DNA of 64,000 nucleotides. Source: Planctomycetota bacterium (GTDB lineage Bacteria > Planctomycetota > Planctomycetia > Planctomycetales > Planctomycetaceae). The notes below the pieces were generated by a model. It was not told where the DNA came from, searched no databases, and saw only the letters and a list, made by a program, of their open reading frames with translations. The translations under genes were made by a program, and so were the position numbers. Each line of letters begins with the position of its first letter. Position 1 is the stretch's first letter. The stretch spans positions 124,001 through 188,000 of the forward strand of contig QQVO01000004.1 of assembly GCA_003388505.1 (NCBI GenBank), given 5' to 3'. This document shows, piece after piece, positions 17,042 through 26,146 of the stretch.

Positions 17042-17828
17042 TCATGCTCTGCGATATTCCCGCAGCCTCGCGCGAATCCATTCGGCGTCTTCATCGTTGA
17101 GCGGCGGCAGCGGAAAGCGAGTGTGGGTCAAGCGATCGTAACCGCCGCTCTGCCAGGCGGTGTCGATCAGTTTCTGAACATCGAGCCGAACGTCGGCGTC
17201 GTCCGGCCGCAACGGGATGCGGATCACGGGCAGCCGCTCTTGCAGCGGCGCCTTGTAGCAAACGACTCGGAGCAGGTCGTCCGCCCGCCGGACGCAGACG
17301 CGGTACGGATACCGATAAGCGGCCGGCACGGCCCATTCAGGGGCCGACATGGCCCAACCACCGCCGACGATCAGATCGATTTCCACCAGGTTCACCCCCC
17401 CCCTCCAGCAGTTCCCTCTGCTTCCGGCGGAAACTGTCGCGCCCATCCGTCGTACCCTTGTTCCAGGGACTCAGGAACTCGATCGAGGTCACGACCCGCG
17501 CGTCGCTCGTGTTGTCGACGATGTGTACGTTGCGTTCGATTCGCGGGTCCGCGTCCAACTTGATGACCAACTCCTCCGAGATGTCAGCCAGGACAGCCGT
17601 TGCAGCGGTCTCGGATTCGCCCGCCGATTCCTCGACGACGCGAACGTCCGGCTTGCGCGGTTGCCACTCGTCATCGAACTGCACGGCGATGTACTCCTCG
17701 ACCAACGCTTGCAGCCCGTCGGGCAACTGCGGCTGCAACTGATCCCGCGCGTAGGTCGTCAGGCTGGTGTGCACGTCTCCCCAGCGGTTTTCAAGCCAGG
17801 GGTCCATTCCGGGAAAGGGGCCGGGCAT
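17042..17828 (-). pseudogene. DUF4058 family gene with a one-base frameshift in a homopolymer
   Basis: Two overlapping frames together make one DUF4058 protein of about 261 residues. The first starts MPGPFPGMDPWLE (ATG at 17828) and runs in frame to RRKQRELLEG; the second resumes with VNLVEIDLIVGGG and ends at 17042. The break falls at a run of nine C on the + strand (17395-17403); eight would restore a single frame reading ELLEGGVNLVEIDL. The total of 787 bases equals 262 codons plus one. DUF4058 proteins are common in planctomycetes and cyanobacteria and have no known function. This may be a sequencing slip, a recent mutation, or a slippage switch. Confidence 0.85.
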
Positions 17829-18130
17829 TGGTGAGTCTCCGACGCGGCGACGGCGGCGATTGTCTCTGGCGATTATCGCTTGATTTTCTCCCAATCGATC
17901 GCACAACAGACTGAGGCGGCGAAGCCGATTTTATTAAGATCATGACGCCGAGTCGTCTTGGCGAACAGCGATCGCTTGAAGGTTCCGGCGAAACTGCCAA
18001 GTCTGAAGATACACTCTTCAAATCGACTACAGCAATCAACTCTATCGGCCGCTTGCAAGACCGTGGCTGAAGACGCAAACTGCTCGCAGGAACTGCGCGA
18101 CCGAGAAATGCCATTGAACTGAACGGATGA
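17829..18130. other. 302-bp divergent intergenic region
   Basis: This region lies between the leftward DUF4058 gene and the rightward DUF1805 gene. It must hold promoters for both. I see AT-richer patches around 17930 (TTTTATTAAGATCATG) and 18010 but no confident -35/-10 pairs, and no RNA gene. Confidence 0.5.
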
Positions 18131-18478
18131 ATGGATCACCTCCCCTCCCACACCACCCGCGAACTTCAGTTCGTTCACGGTACGGCCATCGGGATGTCCA
18201 GCAAGTGGATCAAGGGGCAGTATTGCTCCATTTTGACGGCGGCGGGCATTGTCGGCTGCGGCATCTATGACATGCAGACGCCCGCCGAATTCGACCAGGC
18301 GATTGCCATCGCACGGGGAACTCCGGCCCATCCGCTCGTCGAACCGGAAGATCTGTTGGATGCGAAGATTGTGGACTGCACGCCGAAGGCGAAGCAGTAC
18401 GGAATTTCGATCGGAATGTCCGGCCGCGAGGCGGTGGAATTGATGCTACGGGTTAAGCCCCCCGAAGCGAACGAGTGA
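18131..18478 (+). CDS. DUF1805 (YunC-like) protein
   Basis: 115 residues. The start at 18131 lacks a strong ribosome-binding site; an internal ATG (MSSKWIKGQY) is an alternative. The core reads WIKGQYCSILTAAGIVGCGI, AEFDQAIAIARGTPAHPL, YGISIGMSGREAVELML, matching the small YunC/DUF1805 family including its G-I-x-x-G-M-x-G-x-E-A pattern. It is a cytoplasmic protein of unknown role. It lies 12 bp upstream of the VOC protein gene and is probably co-transcribed with it. Confidence 0.8.
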   Translation: MDHLPSHTTRELQFVHGTAIGMSSKWIKGQYCSILTAAGIVGCGIYDMQTPAEFDQAIAIARGTPAHPLVEPEDLLDAKIVDCTPKAKQYGISIGMSGREAVELMLRVKPPEANE

Positions 18479-18490
18479 GGAGCGACCAAC

Positions 18491-18910
18491 GTGACAACGA
18501 CAACCGCCTCCGCTCTCAAGGTTCGGCACATCGATCACGTCACGATTGTCGTGAAGGACCTGGAGGCCTCCCGGAAGTTCTATGTCGATGTCCTGGGGAT
18601 GGAGGAGGTCGAGCGGCCTGCCTTCGGGTTCCCCGGCCTCTGGTTTCAGGCGGGGCCGACGCAGATTCACTTGATTGAACAGAACGAAGAGTCCGGACCG
18701 GCCGGAAACCAGATCGCCGCGGACGCCAGCATCAGTCGCACCCGGCACTTTGCGTTCGAGGTCGAGGACGCGATTGCCGCTCAGGCCGTTCTTGAAGCGG
18801 CCGGACTCCGACTCGCCGCCGGACCCAAACAGCGGCCGGACGGACCGACCCAGATCTACGTGCAGGATCCGGACGGCCATCTGGTCGAACTGTTTTCCCG
18901 CAACGATTGA
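18491..18910 (+). CDS. VOC family (glyoxalase/dioxygenase-fold) protein
   Basis: 139 residues, GTG start with GAGGAG about five bases before it. It shows two beta-alpha-beta-beta-beta modules: KVRHIDHVTIVVKDLEASRK, FYVDVLGMEEV, GLWFQAGPTQIHLIEQ, then RHFAFEVEDAIAAQAVLEAA, GPTQIYVQDPDGHLVELFS. The candidate metal ligands of the fold are His near residue 16, His near 63 and the Glu of VELF. It could be a glyoxalase-like lyase or isomerase; the sequence does not say which. Confidence 0.85.
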   Translation: MTTTTASALKVRHIDHVTIVVKDLEASRKFYVDVLGMEEVERPAFGFPGLWFQAGPTQIHLIEQNEESGPAGNQIAADASISRTRHFAFEVEDAIAAQAVLEAAGLRLAAGPKQRPDGPTQIYVQDPDGHLVELFSRND

Positions 18911-18949
18911 CCGACGCACGGCACAATCGGTTTGGAATTCGATCGGCCA

Positions 18950-20167
18950 TCAGGGTTCGCCGGGATCATCGAGGCAACGTTCGATCGCGCTTCGTGCCGC
19001 TGGCGCGTCTTGTTGTTCAATTGCCTTCCGCGCGGCCTGGAGCAGTCGCATCTGACGGTCGGTCACGGGCAGCGGAGTTCCCGCGTCCGGGACGGTCGGA
19101 GCGATTCTGCGACCAATTTCCGATGCCAGTTCCTCAACCCCGTCGCCGATCAACGACGAGACTGCCATCGCATCGGATGGAAGTTTTCCGCCCCACGCAT
19201 CTTCCAGGTCGCATTTGTTGGCCACGCGGAGAGAATCGGGGAATGCCTCCAGCAGTCGGTAATCTTCATCGGTTGGAACGCGGCTGCGGTCGATGACGAT
19301 GATTGCCAGGTTGGCGCATTTCAGTCTCTCTCGCGCCCGTTCGACTCCGATTGTTTCTATTACGTCGCCGCCGTCGCGAAGCCCGGCGGTATCGGTAAGT
19401 TCGACCGGCCAACCGTCGAAGGCGGCGTTGGCGGTCAGCAAGTCGCGCGTTGTTCCGGGTTGATCGAATACAATCGAGCGCGTGTACCCCAGGAGCGCGT
19501 TGATCAGGCTCGACTTGCCGACATTCGGTCGCCCGCACAGGACGACCCGCCACGGTTCGGTCAGCTTCACACCGAATTCCGACCACCGGAGCAGGTTGTC
19601 CAACCGTTCCGGCAGTTGGTCAGGGTCAGCCTGCGGAAGATTGCGTAACTCCTCGACCAGCACGGTCTGCTGCTCAAGCAGAATCCCGGCGGTCCTGAGC
19701 GTGGCCGCCCGCGACAAGGCCTGTGTGACCTCAATCGCGGCCGTCGTTGCTCCTCGCGCTGCCAGTTGCGTCTCCCATGCTTCGGCGCGGCATCCCCGCT
19801 GCGCGAGGTCTCGCAGAATTCGATTCGCTGCCGCGCTGCCGCCGTGGCAGTGGATTTCGGTAGTCTGCTCACCTGTTCGGCATAGCACAACGTCCTCTGC
19901 TTCTGTCTCAGCCGCGCCCCACCGGCCGAAACAAATCCGGTCGATTGGCTGCTCCCGGACCGACCTGCGATTGGCTGCCATGAACAAACAAGGTTCGACG
20001 TCGAACAGTTCCGGCGAGCATTGGACGGCGATGGTTGCGACGGCCCCCCGCCCGGCAGGGGTGACGACAGCAGCCGTAGGGGCACCGTCTGACGTGCGTG
20101 CCGCCGCGCGTTCGTTCTCTCCCGTGCCGGTCGGCGCGGTGGGCTCGGGAATCGGGTTTTTGCTCAT
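18950..20167 (-). CDS. MnmE-like GTPase lacking the C-terminal catalytic motif
   Basis: 405 residues with the MnmE order: a reduced tetrahydrofolate-binding N-terminal domain (AAVVTPAGRGAVATIAVQCS, TEIHCHGGSAAANRIL), a helical middle, and a GTPase domain with G1 GRPNVGKSSLINALLG, G2 TRDLLT, G3 DTAGLRDGGDVIETIGVERA and G4 NKCD. True MnmE, about 450 residues, ends with C-[ILV]-G-K, whose cysteine is needed for tRNA U34 modification. This protein ends CLDDPGEP instead, and the N-domain is shorter. It may be a divergent paralogue. It overlaps coaX by four bases (ATGA), so the two are translationally coupled. Confidence 0.8.
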   Translation of the reverse strand: MSKNPIPEPTAPTGTGENERAAARTSDGAPTAAVVTPAGRGAVATIAVQCSPELFDVEPCLFMAANRRSVREQPIDRICFGRWGAAETEAEDVVLCRTGEQTTEIHCHGGSAAANRILRDLAQRGCRAEAWETQLAARGATTAAIEVTQALSRAATLRTAGILLEQQTVLVEELRNLPQADPDQLPERLDNLLRWSEFGVKLTEPWRVVLCGRPNVGKSSLINALLGYTRSIVFDQPGTTRDLLTANAAFDGWPVELTDTAGLRDGGDVIETIGVERARERLKCANLAIIVIDRSRVPTDEDYRLLEAFPDSLRVANKCDLEDAWGGKLPSDAMAVSSLIGDGVEELASEIGRRIAPTVPDAGTPLPVTDRQMRLLQAARKAIEQQDAPAARSAIERCLDDPGEP

Positions 20168-20988
20168 GGCTGATCGGACGAACTCTGCGAGGCTGCGACA
20201 ATCGCCAGTCCCTGCAAGGCCAGATGCGGTTCCATTCGCGCGTTCGCGCTCAAATGCGGATGCAGCAGCGGCGCCGCGCCGCCGGTCAGCAGCAAGAGCG
20301 ATTCCTGACCGGGCTCGTCATGCCCGGAGAGCCGTCCGACCAATTCCTTCACCGCTCCGACGTGCCCCCAGTAGAGACCGCCGGTAATCGCCGCTTCCGT
20401 GTTGCGGCCGAGTTCGGCGGGGGCGGCATCGCTTTGCAGGACCGAAGACATCTCGATCACCGGCAACAGGGCCGTGTATTGATGCAGGGCTCGCGCGCAC
20501 AAATCAAACCCCGGCAGAATCGCACCGCCGCAGAACCGCCCCTCGGCGTCGACGCAGTCGACCGTGGTCGCGGTTCCGCTGTCAACGATTACGACGCATT
20601 GACCGGATTCCCGCAAGCGATTGGCGGCGACGCCGTTCAGCAGCCGGTCGATGCCGACCTTGTCCGGAAAGTCGACGTCGATCTCGATCGGAAATGTCTC
20701 ACGGTCAGTCAGGACGACCGGCGGCGTTCGATCGGCCGGCCAGTCGCGGCAGATTCGTTCGATCTCTCCGGGGTTTGATCCCGTGATGAACGCGGGAGTG
20801 GACTGCTCACCCGGCAATTCCCTCCAGGGAATGGCCCCCCCGACCGCGATCGCCGCGTCCGCGAGGCATTGCGGCAACGCGAACGCCCCCGCACCTGCCC
20901 AATCAATCACGCCGAACTTGACGCGCGTATTGCCGGCGTCGATCGCGAGGAAGCGTTGCCAGGACGTGTCGACGACCGCGTCATCCAT
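20164..20988 (-). CDS. coaX: Type III pantothenate kinase
   Basis: 274 residues from the ATG at 20988; a longer frame would overlap the endonuclease gene. Motifs: N-terminal phosphate-binding LAIDAGNTRVKFGV, DKVGIDRLLNGVAA, VVIVDSGTATTVDCVD, GGAILPGFDLCARALH, and LLLTGGAAPLL. CoaX phosphorylates pantothenate in the first step of coenzyme A synthesis and needs a monovalent cation. Its start is only two bases past the endonuclease stop, and its end overlaps the MnmE-like gene. All four leftward genes from 22695 could thus share a transcript. Confidence 0.92.
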   Translation of the reverse strand: MDDAVVDTSWQRFLAIDAGNTRVKFGVIDWAGAGAFALPQCLADAAIAVGGAIPWRELPGEQSTPAFITGSNPGEIERICRDWPADRTPPVVLTDRETFPIEIDVDFPDKVGIDRLLNGVAANRLRESGQCVVIVDSGTATTVDCVDAEGRFCGGAILPGFDLCARALHQYTALLPVIEMSSVLQSDAAPAELGRNTEAAITGGLYWGHVGAVKELVGRLSGHDEPGQESLLLLTGGAAPLLHPHLSANARMEPHLALQGLAIVAASQSSSDQP

Positions 20989-20990
20989 CC

Positions 20991-21731
20991 CTATTTGTGC
21001 GTCCCCTTGCGACTTCTCGCACACGCGATGACATGCCCGCTCAATCCTGCGGCGAAATTCTCGAAGCCGAGTTCTTCAGAAGGAGTGGAGTAATGACCTT
21101 GGCTGCCCTTCGTATTCGAAGTGAGCAAGAGGCATGCGCCGTCGTAGAGCCGTTCTCGAAGGAGTTTCGTAAGCAGGGTCTCGTAGCGTTTTGCGTACGA
21201 GGCCCCCTTGAATTCGGGAAAGACGGGAAAGTGCGGTTCTTTGACCTGGACGGGACTTCTGGACTTTGGGCAATCCTCGAGTATGAAGAGATATCCCAAC
21301 CAAGGTCTCGCAGAAGGCGCGAACGCTCCTTCGCGGTACGCGGCCCAGAGATCGGTCGCATTGCCAAGCGCTTCCTCGGTTCGATTGTTGAAGTTGTTTC
21401 CGAACGACGGGCCAACCTGGGCCTTGAATTCGATCACCGCGAGCAATTGGTCGCCGGCGACGACAATCAGATCCCAGTTCTTCTCGGCGCGGTAATATCC
21501 CGGAAGTTCCTTCCGATTTTTCCAAAACACCTCGGCTTCGGGAACACCGCCTTCGACACACAGGTCGCGACAAATCTCAATGAATCCATCCATGTGCTTT
21601 CCAGCCGTGACCGCTGTCCGAAGCCCTGCATCGCGCTGACCGGTCTTCAACCCTTGCTGTCGACTCTGGCGGTCCCGAGTTTGCCAAAACGACTTGACGG
21701 CTTCGGCAACCCGTTTTTCAAGATCGCTCAT
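20991..21731 (-). CDS. PaeR7I/XhoI-family type II restriction endonuclease
   Basis: 246 residues from the ATG at 21731, the same length as XhoI and PaeR7I. Family features: VAEAVKSFWQTRDRQSRQQG at the N-terminus, the PD-(D/E)XK core NWDLIVVAGDQLLAVIEFKA with the E-x-K pair, FGNNFNNRTEEALGNATDLW, and WLGYLFILEDCPKSRSPV. Characterised members cut CTCGAG. The target here is inferred and not proven. CTCGAG occurs several times in this window, so the site is not avoided and must be methylated if cut. The gene overlaps the methyltransferase by 14 bases. Confidence 0.88.
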   Translation of the reverse strand: MSDLEKRVAEAVKSFWQTRDRQSRQQGLKTGQRDAGLRTAVTAGKHMDGFIEICRDLCVEGGVPEAEVFWKNRKELPGYYRAEKNWDLIVVAGDQLLAVIEFKAQVGPSFGNNFNNRTEEALGNATDLWAAYREGAFAPSARPWLGYLFILEDCPKSRSPVQVKEPHFPVFPEFKGASYAKRYETLLTKLLRERLYDGACLLLTSNTKGSQGHYSTPSEELGFENFAAGLSGHVIACARSRKGTHK

Positions 21732-22695
21732 GAACGGTGATCTCGGCTGATTGAAAGATGCGCTTGTCGTTGAGAATCCGCTTTCGTGCCAGAGCGGCGT
21801 ATGTCTCGTCGATTTCGAAGCCGATCGAATTCCGGCCGTTTTGCATGGCAGCGAGCATCGTTGTTCCCGTGCCGACAAACGGGTCGAGTACCGTGTCGCC
21901 CACGAAACTGAACATCCGGACAAGACGTTCAGCAAGCTCCAGCGGAAAGGGCGCCGGGTGTGTGCGCGTCGAGGCGCCGGTGAGGCCGGTCCAAATCTGT
22001 TGAAACCAGGCCTTGTGATTGGCGTCGCTAATCACGCTCAGGACGCGATTTGCAACAGAAGGGCTGCGATATCCTCCCGGCTTGCGCTCCATCAGGATGA
22101 ACTCGATGTCGTTCTTGATGACGGCGTTCGGCTCGTAGGGTTTCCCTAGGAATGACGACCCGTTCCCTTCAACTTCGTGGGTTGCGTTGGCGATCTTGTG
22201 CCAGATGATCGGCGCTAGATTGTCGAACCCAATGCGGCGGCAGTGCTCCTGGATCGAGGCATGCAACGGTACGACCGTATGTCGGCCTTTATTCTTTCGT
22301 CGGGAAAGGCAGACGTCACCGACGATGCAGATCAGTCGTCCGCCCGGAACCAGCGCAGAAAAACAATGCCGCCAGACCTTGCTCAACTCCACCAGGAAGG
22401 ATTCGTAATCGTCCACATGACCGAGTTGGCCTTCCGAATCACGGTACTTCTTGAGCGTCCAGTATGGCGGAGACGTGACCACCAATTGGACGGATTCGGG
22501 CTCGAGCCGCATCACGCGCGAGTCCGCGATATGGAGTTCGTGGCGAGTGGGTATGCGCTGGACCGCTTCGTCAATCAGTGCCACCAGATGCTCGTCTTTG
22601 GCGATCGCCGGGAGTGCGGTCTGATGCTGATCGAGCGAGGGGATCTCCGCCGGGAGATACTCGGCGAAGTCGACCGCACACGCGTTACTTGACAT
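21718..22695 (-). CDS. DNA methyltransferase of the restriction system (TSPPY, beta-order)
   Basis: 325 residues from the ATG at 22695, preceded by a strong GGGGAGGAGACA ribosome site. The catalytic motif IV is VVTSPPYW (residues 74-78) and motif I is DPFVGTGTTML (271 on), so the catalytic motif precedes the SAM motif, the beta-class order. This fits an amino methyltransferase making N4-methylcytosine or N6-methyladenine. Known PaeR7I/XhoI partners are larger enzymes of another class, so this pairing is noteworthy. The stop overlaps the endonuclease start, giving coupled expression with the methyltransferase made first. Confidence 0.9.
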   Translation of the reverse strand: MSSNACAVDFAEYLPAEIPSLDQHQTALPAIAKDEHLVALIDEAVQRIPTRHELHIADSRVMRLEPESVQLVVTSPPYWTLKKYRDSEGQLGHVDDYESFLVELSKVWRHCFSALVPGGRLICIVGDVCLSRRKNKGRHTVVPLHASIQEHCRRIGFDNLAPIIWHKIANATHEVEGNGSSFLGKPYEPNAVIKNDIEFILMERKPGGYRSPSVANRVLSVISDANHKAWFQQIWTGLTGASTRTHPAPFPLELAERLVRMFSFVGDTVLDPFVGTGTTMLAAMQNGRNSIGFEIDETYAALARKRILNDKRIFQSAEITVHERS

Positions 22696-22788
22696 TGTCT
22701 CCTCCCCGCGCCCCTTGCCCGTGCGGAGTTCTAGGAAGCAGAGTCGAGCGGCAGAATGCATCGAGAGATTGCAACCAGCCGTCCCCGC

Positions 22789-24165
22789 TCACCCTTCCTT
22801 CACCGCCGTCAGAATATCCAGCACCGCCTCTTTCCCGTCCGCGAACAGCATCAGCGTGTTCTCGGCGGCGAAGAGCGGATTCGGAATGCCGGCAAAGCCG
22901 GGGCTCAGGCTCCGCTTGATCACGACACACGTCTTCGCCTTGTCGACGTTGATGATCGGCATGCCGGCGATCGGGCTCTTGGGGTTGGTCCGCGCGTCGG
23001 GATTCACCGTATCGTTCGCGCCGATCACGAGACACACGTCCGTCTGCTCCATCGCCGAATTGGTCTCGTCCATCTCCTTCAGCAGATCGTACGGAATGTC
23101 GGCTTCGGCCAGCAGCACATTCATGTGGCCCGGCATGCGGCCCGCGACGGGGTGAATCCCGAACTGCACGTCGATGCCCTGATCCATGAGCGCGTGCATC
23201 AAATCGCGAACGGCGTGCTGAGCCTGCGCGACCGCCATTCCGTAACCCGGGACGATCATCACGCGTCGGGCGACGTCAAGCAGCATGGCGACTTCTTCGG
23301 CGGAGGTCGCTTTGACCGTCGTGTACACCTCGTCGGCCGATTTTGTGTCGCCGGTCGGTCCGAGCGTGCCGAAGAGGACGGCCGGGAGCGAGCGGTTCAT
23401 CGCATCGCACATCACCTTGGTCAGGATCAACCCCGATGCGCCCACCAGCGAACCGGCGATAATCAGCACGTTGTTCTGCAGCACGAAACCGGTCGCCGCC
23501 GCCGCCAGACCCGAGTAAGAGTTGAGCAGCGCGATCACCACCGGCATGTCCGCCCCACCGATGCTGATCGTGAGGAAGTATCCCAGAGCCAGCGCCACCA
23601 GCACTATCAGCCAATACAGCGCCACGTGCTGAGGATTGAGCACCATGAAGACCGCGAGCGCGACAACGCCGACGGCGACGAGACCGTTGACGGCGTTCTG
23701 CATCGGCAGCGGTTTGAGCGAGTTCATCACGTTCAGGCCGGCCAGTTTGCCGAAGGCGACCAGGCTCCCGGAAAGTGTGACCGCGCCGATCAACCCGGAC
23801 AGGCTTGTCGCGATCGACTGGTCGAGCGTTGGAAAGGCGCTGGCGGAGAATTCCGCTCCCGCCACGAGAAACGACGCCGCGCCGCCAAAGCCGTTGAACA
23901 GCGCCACCATTTCCGGCATCTGCTCCACCTTAACGCGGACCGCCAGCCAGCCGCCGATCCCCGCGCCGACCGCGAGTCCGGCTGCGATCATCCCGTAGGA
24001 CAGCACCCGCTGCTCAAACAGCGTGACGACAATCGCGATGAGCATCCCGATCGAGCCCATCAGGTTGCCGCGAACCGCCGTTCGCGGGCGCGTCATCCCG
24101 ATCAGTCCCAGGATGAACAGGGCGGCCGATAACAGGTAGGCGAGGTTGATCCAGGCTGCGGTCAC
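22789..24165 (-). CDS. pntB: NAD(P) transhydrogenase subunit beta
   Basis: 458 residues, GTG start. The N-terminal half is a bundle of membrane helices (INLAYLLSAALFILGLIGMT, NLMGSIGMLIAIVVTLFE, YWLIVLVALALGYFLTISIG). The C-terminal NADP(H)-binding domain III includes VPGYGMAVAQAQHAV, FGIHPVAGRMPGHMNVLLAE, CLVIGANDTVNPDAR, and VIKRSLSPGFAGIPNPLF. With PntAA and PntAB it couples hydride transfer between NADH and NADP+ to proton movement across the inner membrane. It is the last gene of the pnt set and is followed by the restriction genes, 93 bp on. Confidence 0.95.
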   Translation of the reverse strand: MTAAWINLAYLLSAALFILGLIGMTRPRTAVRGNLMGSIGMLIAIVVTLFEQRVLSYGMIAAGLAVGAGIGGWLAVRVKVEQMPEMVALFNGFGGAASFLVAGAEFSASAFPTLDQSIATSLSGLIGAVTLSGSLVAFGKLAGLNVMNSLKPLPMQNAVNGLVAVGVVALAVFMVLNPQHVALYWLIVLVALALGYFLTISIGGADMPVVIALLNSYSGLAAAATGFVLQNNVLIIAGSLVGASGLILTKVMCDAMNRSLPAVLFGTLGPTGDTKSADEVYTTVKATSAEEVAMLLDVARRVMIVPGYGMAVAQAQHAVRDLMHALMDQGIDVQFGIHPVAGRMPGHMNVLLAEADIPYDLLKEMDETNSAMEQTDVCLVIGANDTVNPDARTNPKSPIAGMPIINVDKAKTCVVIKRSLSPGFAGIPNPLFAAENTLMLFADGKEAVLDILTAVKEG

Positions 24166-24236
24166 AGGTCGATGGCGTCAATCTGGGGTGTGGACTGTGT
24201 GCGATCAGGTTGTGGTCGAGCGCGGTCGTCTGCCGC

Positions 24237-24575
<339 letters not shown>

Positions 24576-24586
24576 GAGGTTACTGC

Positions 24587-24690
24587 TTTTTCGGAGGTTC
24601 GCGTGCTTGAGTTTAGTTTCAGCGACCAACGGGAGCGGGCTCCCGTCGGCGAGCGCCAGCTCGCATGGTTCGAGGTGCTGCCTCGTGGGG
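24587..24690 (+). repeat. Dispersed repeat family C, copy 1
   Basis: Matches the reverse complement of 28920-29016 over about 95 bases, with shared blocks TTCAGCGACC, CAGCTCGCATGGT and CTGCC. It can form two hairpins: GGGAGC-gg-GCTCCC and GCGAGC-gcca-GCTCGC. In the other copy the first stem is GGGAA/TTCCC and the second keeps pairing through a G-U. It lies between pntAA and pntAB. Confidence 0.75.
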
Positions 24691-24718
24691 AGTTCATTCG
24701 TCCTGAAGTTTCAAACGC

Positions 24719-25966
24719 TCAATTCCCGTCCGAGATACGGTAAGTGTCCGATGACGAATCGTCGAGCGAGACGACCTCATCCGGGGAAGGCTTGACCGGA
24801 GTCGGTTCGTACGGGCCGAGGCCCGCCAGTTCACGGACGAACGGATGAACGAGGTCTCCACCCCGCGTGAGGAGTGTGCCCGTAATGACTTCATCCGACA
24901 GGTCCAGTACCACTTTGCCGTCCTTGATGAGCAGCTTGAGCAACGAGACCACGTTGTTCGAATACATCTGACTGGCGTGCTTCGGCACCGTCGACGGCAG
25001 GTTCTCCGGGCCGAGAATGGTCACTCCGTGCTCGCGACACGTTTCGCCGGCTTTGGTCAGCTCGCAATTGCCTCCGCGTTCGGCCGCCAGATCGACGATC
25101 ACCGAACCGGGCGGCATGGCGCGGACCATCTCCTCGGTCACCAGGATCGGCGCCTGCTTGCCGGGAATCGCGGCCGTGGTAATGACCACGTCACTCTCGG
25201 CGACCACCTTCAGCATCAACTCTCGCTGCTTGCGATAAAACTCCTCGTCCATCTCGCGGGCGTAGCCCCCCTCGCCCTCTGCGGTGTCCAGTTCCATTTC
25301 GACGAACCGGCCTCCCAGGCTCTCGACTTGCTCTTTCACTGCCGGGCGAACGTCGTAGGCATTCACCACGCCGCCCAACCGCTTGGCAGTCGCAATCGCC
25401 TGCAGTCCCGCGACGCCGGCCCCGACGATGAACACGCGGGCCGGTTTCAGCGTTCCGGCCGCCGTCATCAGCATGGGAAACAACTGTGGCAGCACCGAGG
25501 CGGCCAGCAACACCGCCTTGTAGCCGGCGATCGTCGCCATGGACGAAAGCACGTCCATGCTCTGGGCCCGCGTGATTCGCGGCACGAGTTCCAGGGCAAA
25601 GACGGCCGCCTTCCGCTCGGCCAGAGCCGACATGCCGGCGGGATCGCTGAGCGGATCGCATTGGGCGATCAGGAACTGACGTTCCCGCAAACGCCCAAGA
25701 TCCGCCGCGCCGTGCTCCGGATTCGCCGCGGCGGCCCGCACAAGAACGATCACCTCGGCGTCCCGAAAAATCTCGTCACGGTCGTTCGAGATGCGTGCGC
25801 CGGCTTGTGTGTACAGCTCGTCCGGGAATCCCGCCTCAGTCCCGGCGCCGGACTCAACCACCAACTCCGCCCCGAGACGAGCGAGCGACTTGACCGCGGA
25901 CGGAACGATCGCCACGCGACGCTCTCCTGCGCAATTCTCTTTCGGCACTCCGATGATCAACGGCAT
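24719..25966 (-). CDS. pntAA: NAD(P) transhydrogenase subunit alpha part 1
   Basis: 415 residues from the ATG at 25966 (MPLIIGVPKENCAGERRVAI), typical of the alanine dehydrogenase/PNT N-terminal domain. The NAD-binding Rossmann domain carries VFIVGAGVAGLQAIATAKRLG and later VVITTAAIPGKQAPILVTEE and VIVDLAAERGGNCELTK. This soluble domain I binds NAD(H). The membrane part is encoded separately by pntAB, as in many split transhydrogenases. First gene of the pnt set. Confidence 0.94.
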   Translation of the reverse strand: MPLIIGVPKENCAGERRVAIVPSAVKSLARLGAELVVESGAGTEAGFPDELYTQAGARISNDRDEIFRDAEVIVLVRAAAANPEHGAADLGRLRERQFLIAQCDPLSDPAGMSALAERKAAVFALELVPRITRAQSMDVLSSMATIAGYKAVLLAASVLPQLFPMLMTAAGTLKPARVFIVGAGVAGLQAIATAKRLGGVVNAYDVRPAVKEQVESLGGRFVEMELDTAEGEGGYAREMDEEFYRKQRELMLKVVAESDVVITTAAIPGKQAPILVTEEMVRAMPPGSVIVDLAAERGGNCELTKAGETCREHGVTILGPENLPSTVPKHASQMYSNNVVSLLKLLIKDGKVVLDLSDEVITGTLLTRGGDLVHPFVRELAGLGPYEPTPVKPSPDEVVSLDDSSSDTYRISDGN

Positions 25967-26146
25967 CGCCTCAACACGCCTCTCAATTCTCGCCAAGCGC
26001 TTCTGGTCGTCGGTCTCTCGTGGCGGCGCTTATGTTACTGATGGCGCCTGGCCGCGTCGACTCGGCGTGACAATTCCACGTCGCGGCGCTATAACGCCCT
26101 CAGCAGAACGCGCCTGCGACGACGCAGTCAGCCCTGACGAATCGTC

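Noticed and set aside
20991-22695. Avoidance of CTCGAG as proof of restriction specificity
   Set aside because: CTCGAG occurs several times in the window (for example near 1655, 3508, 5077, 7576 and 7622), so there is no local avoidance. The specificity remains an inference from family membership.
22756-24132. A 458-codon + strand frame opposite pntB
   Set aside because: Rich in His, Arg and Asp, no motif, antisense to a complete transhydrogenase subunit.
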